DNA of 64,000 nucleotides, from positions 18,311,501 to 18,375,500 of the forward strand of contig BSBM01000904.1 in the NCBI GenBank assembly GCA_027924585.1, written 5' to 3'. The number at the start of each line of letters is the position of its first letter. The first letter of the stretch is position 1. The stretch is from Larix kaempferi. Its lineage: Eukaryota; Streptophyta; Pinopsida; Pinales; Pinaceae. Positions 44,755 to 56,320 of the stretch are shown here, piece by piece. The position numbers and the translations under genes are program-made. Under the pieces are notes generated by a model. That model ran no database searches, was not told the DNA's origin, and was given only the letters and a program-made list of their open reading frames with translations.

Positions 44755-45912
44755 ATGATAACATATTTGAAGAGCCATGATCTCTTTGATTGTTATTTTA
44801 AAAGAGAGTTTGAATCCTCTGAAGAGGAGATTGACTGGTTGAATAAAGGTGACATGGCCTTTGGAAGAATGATGCTTGATTTGCCTGAATGCATGTTATA
44901 CCAAATCATTGATGATGTTGAAACTCCAAAAGAGCTATGGGCCCATCTGGATAAAAGATTCGGCAAACCGAATGAAGGATTTGGTCCAAACCCTTTCAAG
45001 AGCAAGCAAAGTGATGCATTCGCCCTCCTTGATGATCTCATTGATCATGAACCAGTATCAAACACGTCTCATATTGAAGTTGTCCACAAAGAAGAAGAAC
45101 TTGCAGATTCTACACTCATGCTCCAAATTTCTTCTCTTTCTGTGCCAACTCACACTCTAGATATTGCAGAAGGTCCTAAATCCTCTCTTGCACCAGAGTC
45201 TGTTGGTCTGCATCATGATATATTGAATGTTTCGGAGGTCAAATCAGCTATTGGAGGTAATGCATTCGCTCTCCTCAAGCAATCACCTCTAATTTACTAC
45301 TATATGATCATTAATCCATGCTTTCAAGAGGTTATTGAAGAATATGGCCATTGCCATTCACTTGGGATAATTTCTCATGCACATCATGGTTTTGATCTCA
45401 CCCCTGTTGGTTCAAAGGAGATCTCAAGAAACCATGGCCATTCACTTGGGATAATTTCTCATGCATTTACTGGTTTTGATCTCACCTCTTATGGTTCAAA
45501 GGAGATCTCAAGAAACCATGATTCAAGTCTTGGATCTAATTTGGATTCTAAGCAATTACTACTAGAGATAATTTCTCATGCATATGATAGTTTTGATCTC
45601 ACCCCTGCTGGTTCAAAGGAGATCTCAAGAAACTATTCTTCAAGTCTTAAATCTGACTTGGATTTCAAGCAATCATTTGATGGTTCTTTTTGGCATAATC
45701 TCACCCATGATGGTTCGAAGGAGAAGACAAAAGACTATCTGCACATTCATAGATTTGATCCTACCTCAGCTGATTCGAATCACAGGTTCAAGGATCATCC
45801 TCATACTTTTGGATTTGTTCTCATCACATTCGATCTGAAGAGCAAGTACAAGCACATGCTTTTTGAGCATGATCCACTTCTTCCGAAGAAGAAGATACCT
45901 CCAGACATATGA
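44755..45912 (+). CDS. Copia-4 gag-like protein with internal repeats (385 aa open frame)
   Basis: The frame is open from 44755 to TGA at 45910-45912. It extends upstream in frame to an ATG at 44695, but a TAA at 44704 separates them, so the original start is probably lost (a CAA to TAA change would explain it). Residues 1-85 look like a copia gag N-terminus (the WKQKM segment just upstream, then TPKELWAHLDKRFGKP). No zinc knuckle or protease follows. Residues about 201-345 hold tandem imperfect repeats built on IISHA, FDLT and GSKEISRN; the first two units are 28 residues (84 bp) apart, and later ones are extended by SSL and KQ segments. I do not recognise the repeat domain. A host-derived or gag-derived origin is open. 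Confidence 0.75.
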   Translation: MITYLKSHDLFDCYFKREFESSEEEIDWLNKGDMAFGRMMLDLPECMLYQIIDDVETPKELWAHLDKRFGKPNEGFGPNPFKSKQSDAFALLDDLIDHEPVSNTSHIEVVHKEEELADSTLMLQISSLSVPTHTLDIAEGPKSSLAPESVGLHHDILNVSEVKSAIGGNAFALLKQSPLIYYYMIINPCFQEVIEEYGHCHSLGIISHAHHGFDLTPVGSKEISRNHGHSLGIISHAFTGFDLTSYGSKEISRNHDSSLGSNLDSKQLLLEIISHAYDSFDLTPAGSKEISRNYSSSLKSDLDFKQSFDGSFWHNLTHDGSKEKTKDYLHIHRFDPTSADSNHRFKDHPHTFGFVLITFDLKSKYKHMLFEHDPLLPKKKIPPDI

Positions 45913-46096
45913 CCAAGTATCACACCTGCTTGAGTTTGGAGCATTTATTTTTGTGTGTGCCTTACAGTCTATTTTGAGGGGGGGTATTTTTCCCATGAGG
46001 TTTTCCCCATTTCCTCGATTTATTGACCGTTATTATTCATTGTATTGGGTGACCTTTAGTCTTAGTTACCAGGGCCCAGGATGGATTAAGGGGGGG

Positions 46097-46896
46097 TGTT
46101 AGGATATTCCTATACTCCATCCTAGTCCTAGTAGCATTTTCATTATTTGCATTTTCAGTCATGCATGCACTTTTAGGGTTTGCATGTATCCCAGTCATCA
46201 GTCCCAACACCTAGCCCTTAGCTAGCTAGCCCCCGGAGCTTCTTTCCACTCAGTTTCATCCTTCCTAGAGCTTAGTGCGCCCTCCTTTCACCTACTGCAT
46301 GAGAAAGGTGCCCTTCCTTACCTACCATTCAGTTATCTTCAGATCTTTCCTTGATTTAAGGCTAGACTGACTCTCAACTGACTGTATCACTCCGATGGAC
46401 GTCCAGTGAGACTTGACTGCCCATTCTGACTTCAGTTATCTCGTCATGCGCCCTCCACCGAGCCTCCTTCATTCAGTTAGTTCCAGTTACACTCAGTTAC
46501 ACTTACCACACTCAGTTACACTTACCACACTCAGTTAGACTCAGTTTGACTGATGGTTGACAGTTACTTGAGCATTGATGACTCCATTGATGATGAGATA
46601 GACTACTAGTTGTGCTCCAATGACACTCCAGTGATCTTTTGATCACTCCATGAAGGCTAATTCGAATTGCCACCTTAGGCATTCGAATCCTCATGCATTG
46701 TACTATTTATTTGTCCATATTGTGATTAATTAATTAGTGTGTGTGAAGTATTTTTGCTTTTATCCGAGTTCTACTATATTATTATTTTGTTGCTCATTAT
46801 ACTGCATTGACATCTCTTCTTCTATTTTCTTGCTTAATCAATTACTTTCTTGTGAGGCATACATCATCTCTTAGATCTGCTGTGAGGATTTTCATA
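46097..46896 (+). repeat. 3' LTR of Copia-4
   Basis: 800 bp, preceded by AAGGGGGGG (46088-46096). Relative to the 5' copy it has a local expansion of CAGTTACAC and TTACCACACT near 46485-46535. Confidence 0.92.
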
Positions 46897-46901
46897 GTTG
46901 G

Positions 46902-48541
46902 TGCTTTTCTTCATGAGAAGTCCATGCCATCTTTGGTTCTTTGTCTCTTACCAACCCTAGCTACAATGACTCTATGTTATTATCATACCTATTGTGTGTC
47001 TTGACCTTACAAGATTTCCTTCCAAGTATTTTTGAAATTGGGCTCTCATTCCAAAATTGATACGTAATTGGAGTGAACAAATCACTCTAAAAAATTCAAC
47101 GAGATCTTGATTAAATTATTGTGTGCTTCCTTGCAAAATTTATTGGAGTCTTGTATTATTACTACACCACTCTAACAAAAAAGACATTCAACCATGTATA
47201 ACTAACACATAATGGCTCAACATTCATAAGCTTCCACGATGGAGTTCCACACATTTATTTTAACGAGTGAAAACCCATTTGGGATGAAAAGTCTAGATTT
47301 TACTAAGCTCCATAATACAAGTGATTGCACACAGTAATGACCATTTTCTTTGGCTCTGTTCTCCAACTACTACTTTGTCTTGGCTTGGTTATGCAAAACA
47401 CAACACTACCAACCCTTGGCACTTTTGCTCCACTTTGCGATATCTATTAGATCATGGATATCTTCTTATCAAACAAAAAAGGAACCCCTTTCTCTATTCA
47501 ATAAGCCCTCTTTAAAGTTGCTTGTGCATGGTCTAATAAATCGTTTAATCATCATTTTGTTGTGTATTTGAAGTTTCTTAGTAACACCCTCTTTTGGGCT
47601 CATTTATGTGCTTGTTGATGTAGCATTGATGACTATGCTATCATAGTATTGTCATGTTGGTTTTAACATCATCCATCCATCAATGAGAACTTGACTTAGA
47701 AGATTAGATCCTTGTTGTTAGTTTCATCGATTCATGTGTGTGTTGATGAGTGATGTCATATGGGATGCGAGTGGCTAGATGGATGAAAAAAACCCCAAAT
47801 AACATTTATTGAATGGGGTATGCCTGAAAGTTGATTCCTACCACATGGGCGGGGACAATAGGACATCACTCAATGCACTATCCTTTGCCCAAATGAAAGG
47901 CACATAGATTCCCACTTTCAGATAGGCAAATAAAAGACATTGTAGTTGTAAGCAGACTTCTCCCAACACATACATACATCACACATGCAACACCATTGTA
48001 TCAAGTTCTAGGCATTTGAGGTACATAAGGCAGAACTTGTGTTATACTTACCTGAATAATTTTTGGACAGATAAAATTCCATTCCTATATTTGAAACTTA
48101 ATTGTTTTATGGCCTTTGCAATACTTCATCATTGTTGACTAAGTCTTCTTTGGTTTGATTCTTTACAGATTAGGGATAACCATTGGGATTTATTCCTTGC
48201 AATCAAAATTTAGAGACTAGTGGTTTAGATGAAGGTCATTAGACTCGAGGAACCAAGCACAACCTCTCAAAATCTTATGTACATCTTCTTAATATTCAAG
48301 CGAGAAGGAAACAAAAATCTTTACCACAATAAATGAAAGGGGTTCGGTTTTAATCAATCCAACCATGCAATGCTTCAAAGCTTGGCCAAGATCAATTGAA
48401 TTTTCTGATGAGAAAATTCTCGACAAACCAACAAAATTCATAAAATATAACTTTATTTTAATAAAAAGATGAAACATATTCCTATAAACTTTACAAAACA
48501 AACAATGTTATATTTTTGTTTTGCTTAATCCCTTTTGCTAT
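46902..48541. other. No recognisable gene
   Basis: AT-rich sequence between Copia-4 and LINE-2. Short frames only, none with recognisable motifs; possibly further decay of the gag fragment left of Copia-4. I see no LTR ends or inverted repeats that I can support. Confidence 0.5.
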
Positions 48542-48868
48542 AAAGATTTGATTTTTTTTCCCGCGAAAAAAAACATACTATTGTTATTCATAAGTTGAAT
48601 CAAATAGTACATGATATGCATACAAAATGCAGCCTCCTCAAAAATATGAACAATGCTGTCCATTTTTACAAAGTCATCCAAAAAGCAGAAATATTAAACC
48701 CGATCATCAAAAAGGATTCACAAGAAGTCTTTAAAGAAGTAAGAACAAAGAACCAGAGTCAGTCAGCTTGTCTTCACAATATTCATCCAAAAGTAGGAGA
48801 CCTTCCTCTCCCTCTAACGCCTGCTTAGAAAGCTGATCTGCTTGTGAATTGAATTCACGATATATATG

Positions 48869-51800
48869 CTAAAGAGAAGTTTTACTGAATGATTTCAGTT
48901 CAGCTTGAATCCTCTTGCACCAACTTGCAAAATTCAATACCTTTAAATCATAATCACCTCTAGCCCATTTTATGGTAACTCGAGAGTCACCAAAATTGTT
49001 AACCTGAGCCAGTTCGAAAAGGTTTTCTACACAGAGAACACACCACAAGGCTAAAAGTTCAACTCTCATATTTGTACCATAACCGCATTTGAGACGAAGA
49101 TTGAAAAAGTGTTCAGAGTTGAGAAAGATTACTCCCCTTGCACCACAACTCCCCGAATTGGCTGCCCCATCAAACAAGAGAACAAGATCATTAAAGGACA
49201 AATTAAAGTGTCCAATATTACGCCGCACCGGTTCAACTACAACAGTCGCATACTTCAAATAATGTCCCAGAACCGAGTTGAAAGTAATGTCCACATTTGG
49301 AACATGGTTCTCAAAAAGAGCTTTGTTTCTCTCCCACCAGATAGCCCAGCAAATAAATACAGGAAGAGTAGAGTAAGACTTACACCTTTTGATCCAAGAA
49401 TGTAAACTAGCTTCAACACTGCATCCTCCCCAAATCTCAGTAATACCAAAATTTTGATAGATCCTCTTCCAAAGAGCTTGAGTGAAACATCAATCTATGA
49501 ACAAGTGAGATGCCGATTCCGCATTATTCTTGCAAATGATGCACATATTTGGCCCATTCCAACCCAGCAGTGTTAAATTATCCCAAGTTTTAAGGCTGTC
49601 CAAAAGCACAAACCATATAAAGCATTTAATTTTCTGTGGGATGTGCCAATACCAAATGACTTTGTATGACCAATGATTGGGGAATATACATCTTCTTTTA
49701 ATCATATAACTGTAAGCAGAGGCAGCCAATACCCTGCCCGTGGTCTCATTACTTGCCCAAACCACAAGATCATCCTCTGAACCAATACAAATGCCAACAT
49801 TATTTAAAGAACTCACAAATCTTTCCCATTCATTGTTGAGATTCCTAGGAAGCAGTAAATCCGCAACATCCATCCAATAGTTATGCACAATGTTATTAGC
49901 AATAGAGTTCAGGGTGACAACACCTTTGTTCCTTAAAGAAAATAAAAGCTCAGAAGACAATCTATACTCATCATTCAATCCAACAATCAGGTCAACACTA
50001 ACATCCACCTCCTGCCCATTCCCAACTTTCCAGCGCAACTTAGCCGCAAGCCAACAATAGACTTTCATGAATCCATTCCATACAGGTGAAACCCTTTTCA
50101 CAATCTTTTGTGGCATCCTGAGCCAATGAGAAAGCTTAGTCTTGACATATTTTTGGTGGATAACTTTCAACCAAAGTGAATTGTCGAACAATGCCCTCCA
50201 GAGACTTTTAAGTAGAAGTGCAGCACTAAAAATTGACAGTCCTTTACCCCCCATCCACCAGAAGTATATGGTAGAGAGATCCGTTCCCAACTAACCATAG
50301 AAAAATAAGTATTCTTCATTCCCCCTGTCCATAGAAAGTTAAATACAATTCTTCTCATTCTATTGAGCACCGCACAAGGAGCCGACAAGAGAGAAAACCA
50401 ATAAACAGGTGTCCCCATGAGCACAGATTTAATCAACGTGAGCTTACCGCCAACAAATATCAGCCGGTCTATCCAATGACAATTATGAGTTTCAAACCTT
50501 TTTATCAACCAATGCCAATCATTAATGAGGTAACCATTTGGTTTCAAATGAAAACCAAGATATGTGAAACCATCAGACATCTTGCAACATTTATAGGGCA
50601 TCACCGATTGAATAATTCTAACCATATCAGTCCCAATCAAATTCTCATATAAACATGACTTATGCAAGCTGACCTTCATCCCAGATGCTTTGCAAAAAAG
50701 ACCTATAATATCATGATATGCTTTCCACTCATCCCTCGAGTCTGAACCAACAACTAATACATCATCCACGAACATGCGTGATAGATAAGTCTCTAGAAAT
50801 TTTCAAACCCTTTATTTTACCTTCCATCTAAGCCTTCTTAATCTGCCTACTGAGACCATCAATGACCAACAAAAACAGTGAGGGAGATAATGAACAGCCT
50901 TGTCGAATTCCTCTTGAGCAGCTGAAGAATGAAGTAGGGGCCCCATTGACCAGAACATCAATGTTCATCGAGTTGACACACGCCATTATCCATCTAATAG
51001 AAAGGGCAGGAACCCCGATTTGCATCAAGACAATCTGGAGGAAATCCCAACTGACTCTGTCGTAGGCCTTTTCAAGATCCATTTTAAGAATAATAGCCTT
51101 CAATTTCTTACTCTTGATGGTATGGAGAAGTTCCTAAGTAATTCCAACAACATCATGTATTTGACGATCCTGCAGGAATCCAAACTACTCAGGGGAGATA
51201 CATCTCGACAATACAGGCTTCAGTCGGCCAACAATTATCTTCGAAACAACTTTATAAGCAAGATTACATAATGTAATCGGTCTAAAGTCAACAAAAGACT
51301 TCGGATCATTAACCTTCGGTATAAGAGTAAGAAATGTAGAATTCAATGCACCAGAGATGTAGCCCTGAGTTCTAGTGTGCTCCACCATTTTCAAAACTTC
51401 ATCTCCCATGATGTCAAAAAAATGCAAGAAAAGCTCCACAGGCCAACCATCTCGCCCTCGACTTTTCTCTTTAGCAAACAACTTAAGGGTACTCTCAACC
51501 TCCTCTAGAGTGATCTCCGAACACAAATCAGCTGCCTCCTCGTCATCATAAAATCTTGGATAAAGTCTAGCCACTTGAAGTTGAGAAAGTAAGTCACATC
51601 CTTTGTCATCAACATATATATTGCTGAAATGTTTAATAGCCAGAGCCTGAAGATTCTTCCTGCCAGACACTTCATTACCTTCCTGATTATCAATCTTCCA
51701 TATGGTATTGTTATTCCTCCTGACAAATGCATATGAGTGAAAAAATCTAGAGTTTTTATCACCTGATTGAACCCATAGTGCACGAATTTTCAGTCGCCAC

Positions 51801-52840
51801 TCCATTTCATCCTTTAAATAAAATTGCTCCTTCTCAACTTCCAAATGTTTTAGAGTTTCAAACTTATTACTGTCTAAAGGAGCCTCCAGGTTATAAGAAT
51901 AGAGAAGCTGTAATCTTGTTTCCACATCAAGTAAAGTCTGCCTCTCCATCTGCTTCCTCTGATGGATCCAATGAGAGACTTTACCTTTGAGATCTTTTAA
52001 CTTCAAACATAAACGATCCACAGGGTTATAACCCTCACAGATATTGGAATTAATCCAGGCATCCTTTACAAAAAGCACAAACTCCTCATTTAAAAGCCAC
52101 GAACTATCAAATTTAAAAGGATAATTCTGTTGAAAATCACCCTCTTCCAACTGCAAAAAGATTGGCTAATGATCAGACACCTTGAATTTGCCAACCCAAG
52201 ATCGGTAGTGCTTACAAGACTCCATTAGAGATACTTTAACCAAAAACTTGTCCAATCTTTTATGGATGCAATCCAAACCTCTCCTACCATTGGACCAAGT
52301 AGGGGCTAGAACACATGTGCACACATCAATGAGTTCATTATGAATTAAATACTTAGAAAAATAGTCAGCCAAAAGATCTAGCTTAGCACTAGCTCCCCAA
52401 ACTTCCTGAGCCAGCCTTGTAAAATTGATATGCCCCGCCACGATAATATGATCCTTATCCAATAGCCCAGACCTTTGTAAACCATTCCAGAAATGTTCCC
52501 TGTTCTTATAAGGAGCGTAACAATTCAAAATGGATAACTAAAGATTATTTGCTTTACAATAGCCTTCCATCAAGATACCCCACACAATTTTATAGACAAC
52601 AAAGGAAAAATATCTAGGGTCCCAGGCCACTAACAACCCACCAGACAAACCGTTGGAGCTAATAGCAGAGACCTCCCATCCTCCCAAAATACCAGTAATT
52701 TTGGCAAGCGCAACCATATCCTCACACATGGTTTCCTGCAATAAAATGATGCTAGGGCGAGTAGTAGTGATAAGGTCGGTAAGGGCCCTAACTCGCACAA
52801 CCCTTCCCAGCCCTCGAATATTCAAGGAGCATATAGACAT
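48869..52840 (-). pseudogene. LINE-2 ORF2: endonuclease, RT, zf-RVT, RNase H; broken
   Basis: Starts MSICSLNIRGLGRVVR at 52840. The endonuclease has LLQETM and SDH, but AGHINFT (His at 52430-52432) where plant LINEs have GDFN. RT carries EKSRGRDGWP, FLTLIPKVND, LKMDLEKAYDRVSWDFL, GIRQGCSLSPSLF and FVDD (50761-50772; FADD is usual). The zf-RVT follows with CIICKNNAESASHLFID. The RNase H has LLFDGAANSG, ELLALW, NNFGDSRVTI and REFNSQADQL, so its four acidic positions look kept. Stops lie near 52526, 52164, 51180, 51104 and 50800, and there are frame changes near 50170-50290 and 49490. Confidence 0.92.
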
Positions 52841-54773
52841 TAGGAAACCCTATATGAGGGGGAAACATCTCTAAGGCCCCCATGATGAACAACAATCCCA
52901 GCTACATCCTCCCCTAAGTCAATTCTCCCAGAGATAGGCGTATATCCCAAAACATCCTCCCCTGCCAAAGCATCCCTCGCCCTCCCCGTCTTTTGAGCTT
53001 TCCTTAAGGTGACATTCCTAAATCTGACCGAATTCACCGACTAGACTAAAGGATTAGTAGAGGGGTTTTTAGAAAAAATAGGTAAAGGGGTAATGGAACC
53101 CTCTCCTTCCGAAGCCCCATAACCAGCTTCCCCTAAGAGTGTCAAATCATCCGACTTAGATGAGCCCACAGCTGGTAATGCCGAATCAATCAAAACCCTC
53201 CCTTCAGGATGGCCCCCAATACAACCAACAGAGCTCCCCAACACAGTAACAGAGTTTGAACTCAAATCCTCCACACCCAAAGATGACCCATCCCCAAAAA
53301 GGTCACGACATGCCTTTGATTTATCAGGAGTGGAGGTCCCGTCAAGTAAGGGAGAAACCCCAGGAGGATCAATTCTCAATACCGTATCCCCTGATGCAAT
53401 CTTTTAACTTAAAATCGCTTCCGCATCCATAATCAAATTTAATTCAGCATTAGAAATATCAGGGTAATTAGGAATAGTAGGAACTTTTGACTTACTCGAA
53501 GCCAGAGGCTGCATTGCATCATCCATAGACTTAACCAAGGATTCAGGGACATTTGCAAATGTCGAAGTCATCGGAGAAGTAGCAGGTATAGGAAGTTTCG
53601 GACAATGGGCTTTCGTATGCCCAGTCTGCTGACACCGAAAGCGCACCTTGAAATAATCTAGCCGCTGACGCCAGACCTTTGAACCTCAATCTAATTCAAT
53701 CTCCATCGGAAGCCCCTTTGCCATTTCAAAGGCCACCATCACTTTAGCATACCTCCGATCAAAACTGTAGAGGGAACAATTATCCAACCTCACAAATTTA
53801 CCCACAGAGTTTGCAATACCAATTAAAATTTCTCAGACCACAGTTCTATGGGCAAACCAACAATAAGCAGCCAAAGATGATGGATACACTGAACTTTCCA
53901 AAGTGGGTTAAAGGCCACATGCCATTTTTTCAGGCATAGTGACCCTTCTTTAAAACACCATAAGCGTTTAAGGATACACCCCACATGTTCGGGTTTTGAG
54001 AAGATAAACATGATCCATCCATTTATTAGTTGGAGAACCCTTGGGAGATCAACAACTATAGGCATCCAATGTCTGCGAACCCACTTGACTAAATCCTTTT
54101 GATCACCAGATGTATACTCCAATCTCCCAACTATAGCCCTAGAGGCTAACATTTCGATTCGATCCAGGTTAGTTTCCACAGGAATGGAGAAGCGGTCCAA
54201 ACCTTCACAAACCTTCAGGGATTTGGTATGTCTGCGCCTTCTGGCTTTAGCCCCTTTAAAACGGAGAGGCCACTCTCCAGTAATGGTAGGTTTAGGGGTC
54301 AAAATGCACTCATCCACCGATCCACCAGGAACAGACCCTCCCCGAGGCAAGCTAGAATGAGAGGGTAAGCTATGCCCACCAGCACAAGGTGAAACAAACC
54401 CCAAAGTGTCAAGGTGATGACCCATAGCAGTGAACAAAGCATGTCCGACACTAGTCGGTAGAAAAACATACAAAGTACTGCAGACAATGACAAGAAGGAG
54501 AAAAGTAATATTAAAATACTCGCCAGTCCTGCCAAAGCTGCGAAGGTGACAACCTGTAGCCCACCCTAAAACCAATACAAGTAATATCAAGCCATAAATG
54601 GCAAAAGGGATAAAAATAGAGGATACCCATAAATCAAAAAATGTACCAAAGAACCAAATGCTGGGCCAAAATAGCGAGCTACCACAAAAAGTTTTGAAAA
54701 AACCAAGGGAACCAGATACTAGGCCAAAACAGCGGATAACCACAAAAAAGTGTTGAAAGAACCATAGAAACAA
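52840..54773 (-). pseudogene. LINE-2 ORF1: DUF4283 and zinc-knuckle protein, broken
   Basis: The C-terminal frame (53646-52840) has a knuckle-like RCQQTGHTKAHC and in-frame stops near 53404 and 53041, ending at a TAATG overlap with ORF2. The upstream frame (from 54773) holds the DUF4283 module: DLVKWVRRHWMPIVVDLP, NGWIMFIFSKPEHVG and LIVGLPIELWS. Its first 110 or so residues are strongly hydrophobic (FLVSGSLGFFKTF-like text) and overlap 58-bp repeats, so they are probably 5' UTR read as protein and the true start lies near 54300. A frameshift near 53700-53830 joins the two parts. Confidence 0.85.
54652..54767 (-). repeat. 58-bp tandem pair in the LINE-2 5' UTR
   Basis: Two imperfect 58-bp units begin at 54652 and 54710 (AACCARATRCTRGGCCAAAA on the plus strand). 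They lie close to the LINE 5' end, upstream of the DUF4283 coding part. Confidence 0.75.
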
Positions 54774-54999
54774 ATAGAGGCATTCGAGAGCAATCTACGT
54801 GCACGAAATATTCCCACTTTTTTTATACTTGGCTGGTACTGGGACAGTTCAAAAGAACCATCTTGACTCCAAGTCGAGTTTGCTCATGAAAAAACCCCAT
54901 CTGCCCATAGCCTCAACACATTCTTACAGTAAACCAGCCAAACCCTAACCAATGCCATCAATCACACCATCATAAATATCAAGCTAGAAAGATTTGATT

Positions 55000-55436
55000 G
55001 CCATAACAACGAAGGAGAAAGGGTGGGAAATGGACTTTGTATGCTCATATCACACAAACAAATGCACAAATATAAATGATTTCCAAAAATAGGGACATTG
55101 TGCAAATACTTTTGTTTCCATAAATACCATGGACATTTTGCAAATACTTTTGTGTTCGTTACGATTTTTTTAAAACGTGACACACTGACAATTATAAAAC
55201 ACTCAATTATAATTATAAGTTAGATCAACATCGATTAAATAAAGGAAAAAAGACAAAAACATGTAGAATCCTCAACAAAAACCTCTTCATTTTGAGTGAG
55301 CCCAGCATTAATTAAATAAAGAAAAATGAAAAGAAAAACATCTACAATCCTCAACAAAACCTCTGATAAGATACTTTATTGAATAAAAAATATAGCTATT
55401 TACATCCCTAATATCGGTTTCCCCTCCTCCTTAATG
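55000..55436. other. AT-rich upstream region, no gene seen
   Basis: Contains an imperfect direct repeat of about 55 bp (near 55232-55287 and 55310-55366, sharing AATCCTCAACAAAA). Otherwise nothing recognisable; it is upstream of a likely promoter. Confidence 0.5.
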
Positions 55437-55454
55437 CCACGTGGGCATATAAAA
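55437..55454 (+). promoter_or_regulatory. G-box beside TATA box (candidate host promoter)
   Basis: CCACGTGG (55437-55444), a palindromic G-box, is followed after three bases by TATAAAA (55448-55454). A start site near 55480 would give a leader of about 180 nt to the ATG at 55663, in CpG-rich sequence unlike the rest of the window. G-boxes bind bZIP and bHLH factors and are common in light- and stress-responsive plant genes. Confidence 0.6.
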
Positions 55455-55662
55455 CGCCACTCCTGCGCCGCACCCGAAAGTCTACACTCATCCATTAAAT
55501 CTCCGAAAATAAAAATAAAATTAAAACAAAGCAAGCTTATCAGAACGCGAGCGACTGGTTCCGAGTAGAAGGTATCAGAAGAAGAAGCAAAGCAAAGCGA
55601 GGGTTTCACTCGCTTGCTCTCTCTCTCGCGAGGGTTTCACTCATTCCTGGCGGGAGGCAGAA

Positions 55663-55829
55663 ATGACTGCGACGGTCATCTCGACTCCACCTCTATGTCC
55701 GTTGAATGCGAAGCTACTGGATGATCGCTATGCCGCGGGGACTCGATCCCGGGACCTTCAACCTTCGCTCTGTTACAGGAATCGAGTTAGGAATGGCGCT
55801 ACCGGCCGCATATTCCATCAAAGATCGAG
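55663..55829 (+). CDS. Candidate first coding exon of a host gene (possible transit peptide)
   Basis: The ATG at 55663 opens a frame of 167 nt that ends at a consensus donor (CGAG, then GTAAGAG at 55830). The frame closes at TAA just past the donor, so coding would continue only by splicing, in phase 2. The 55-residue peptide begins MTATVISTPPLCPLN and is rich in Arg, Ser and Thr with few acids, compatible with an organelle transit peptide. I found no second exon before 64000, where the sequence is repeats and mobile elements. The gene may have a very long intron or be a fragment. I do not recognise the protein. Confidence 0.5.
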
Positions 55830-55980
55830 GTAAGAGAATCATTGACGAAATAATTAATTAGTTGCTTAGTCTTTAAAGGCTTTAAATTTTCGTGGAAATT
55901 TCAGACAATAATCAATAATTGCTTAGTCTTCATAGGATTTAAATCATTGAGAAATTTTCGGGCAAACTAATGAATAATTG

Positions 55981-56205
55981 CTTAATCTTTAAAGGCTTTA
56001 TTCTGGATAAAATAATCAATACTCGCTTAATCTTCAAATGCTTTATTCCGGACAAAATAATGAATAATCGCTTAATCTTCACATGCTTTATTCCGGACAA
56101 AATAGTGAATAATCGCTTAATCTTCAAATGCTTTATTCCGGACAAAATAATGAATAATCGCTTAATCTTCAAACGCTTGAAATCCTTGAGGAAAATTCAG
56201 ACAAA
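55981..56205 (+). repeat. 45-bp minisatellite in the putative first intron
   Basis: Five units start at 55981, 56026, 56071, 56116 and 56161, exactly 45 bp apart (CTTAATCTTCAAATGCTTTA then TTCCGGACAAAATAATG). Diverged related units occur from about 55860 and to about 56310. All reading frames are incidental. Confidence 0.9.
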
Positions 56206-56320
56206 ATAATCTGTAATCTAATCAGTAATCACTTAATATTTAAGCTGTAAGGCTTCAAGTCCTTGAGCAAATTTCCGACGCAATAATGAATAGTTGCTTA
56301 ACCTTTAAAGGCTTTAATGT

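Larger units (their letters stand above)
43769..46896 (+). mobile_element. Copia-4: short LTR element with a single gag-like ORF
   Basis: LTRs of 791 and 800 bp start TGTTAGGATATTCC and end TTTTCACA (TTTTCATA in the 3' copy). A 5-bp duplication GTTGG lies at 43764-43768 and 46897-46901. A perfect initiator-tRNA primer site (44560-44571) and a purine tract (46088-46096) are present. The internal region is only about 1.5 kb with no protease, integrase, RT or RNase H text in any frame. It is thus non-autonomous but keeps one long ORF. LTR motifs and the TCACATGGTATCAGAGC junction resemble Copia-1. Confidence 0.92.
48554..54987 (-). mobile_element. LINE-2: near full-length L1-type LINE with 12-bp TSD
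   Basis: The duplication AAAGATTTGATT flanks it (48542-48553 and 54988-54999). The left edge continues into a T run, the minus-strand poly-A tail. ORF1 with DUF4283 (52840-54273 and upstream), then ORF2 with endonuclease, RT, zf-RVT and RNase H, are in normal order over 6.4 kb. It differs from LINE-1 in sequence throughout, so it is a separate family of the same group. Confidence 0.9.

Noticed and set aside
54300-54773. Hydrophobic membrane-like N-terminus on LINE-2 ORF1
   Set aside because: It overlaps the 5' UTR repeats and is not part of DUF4283 proteins; most likely an untranslated region read in frame.
55970-56209. Open frames on both strands over the 45-bp minisatellite
   Set aside because: Period divisible by three makes repeated pseudo-peptides on both strands; no coding signal.
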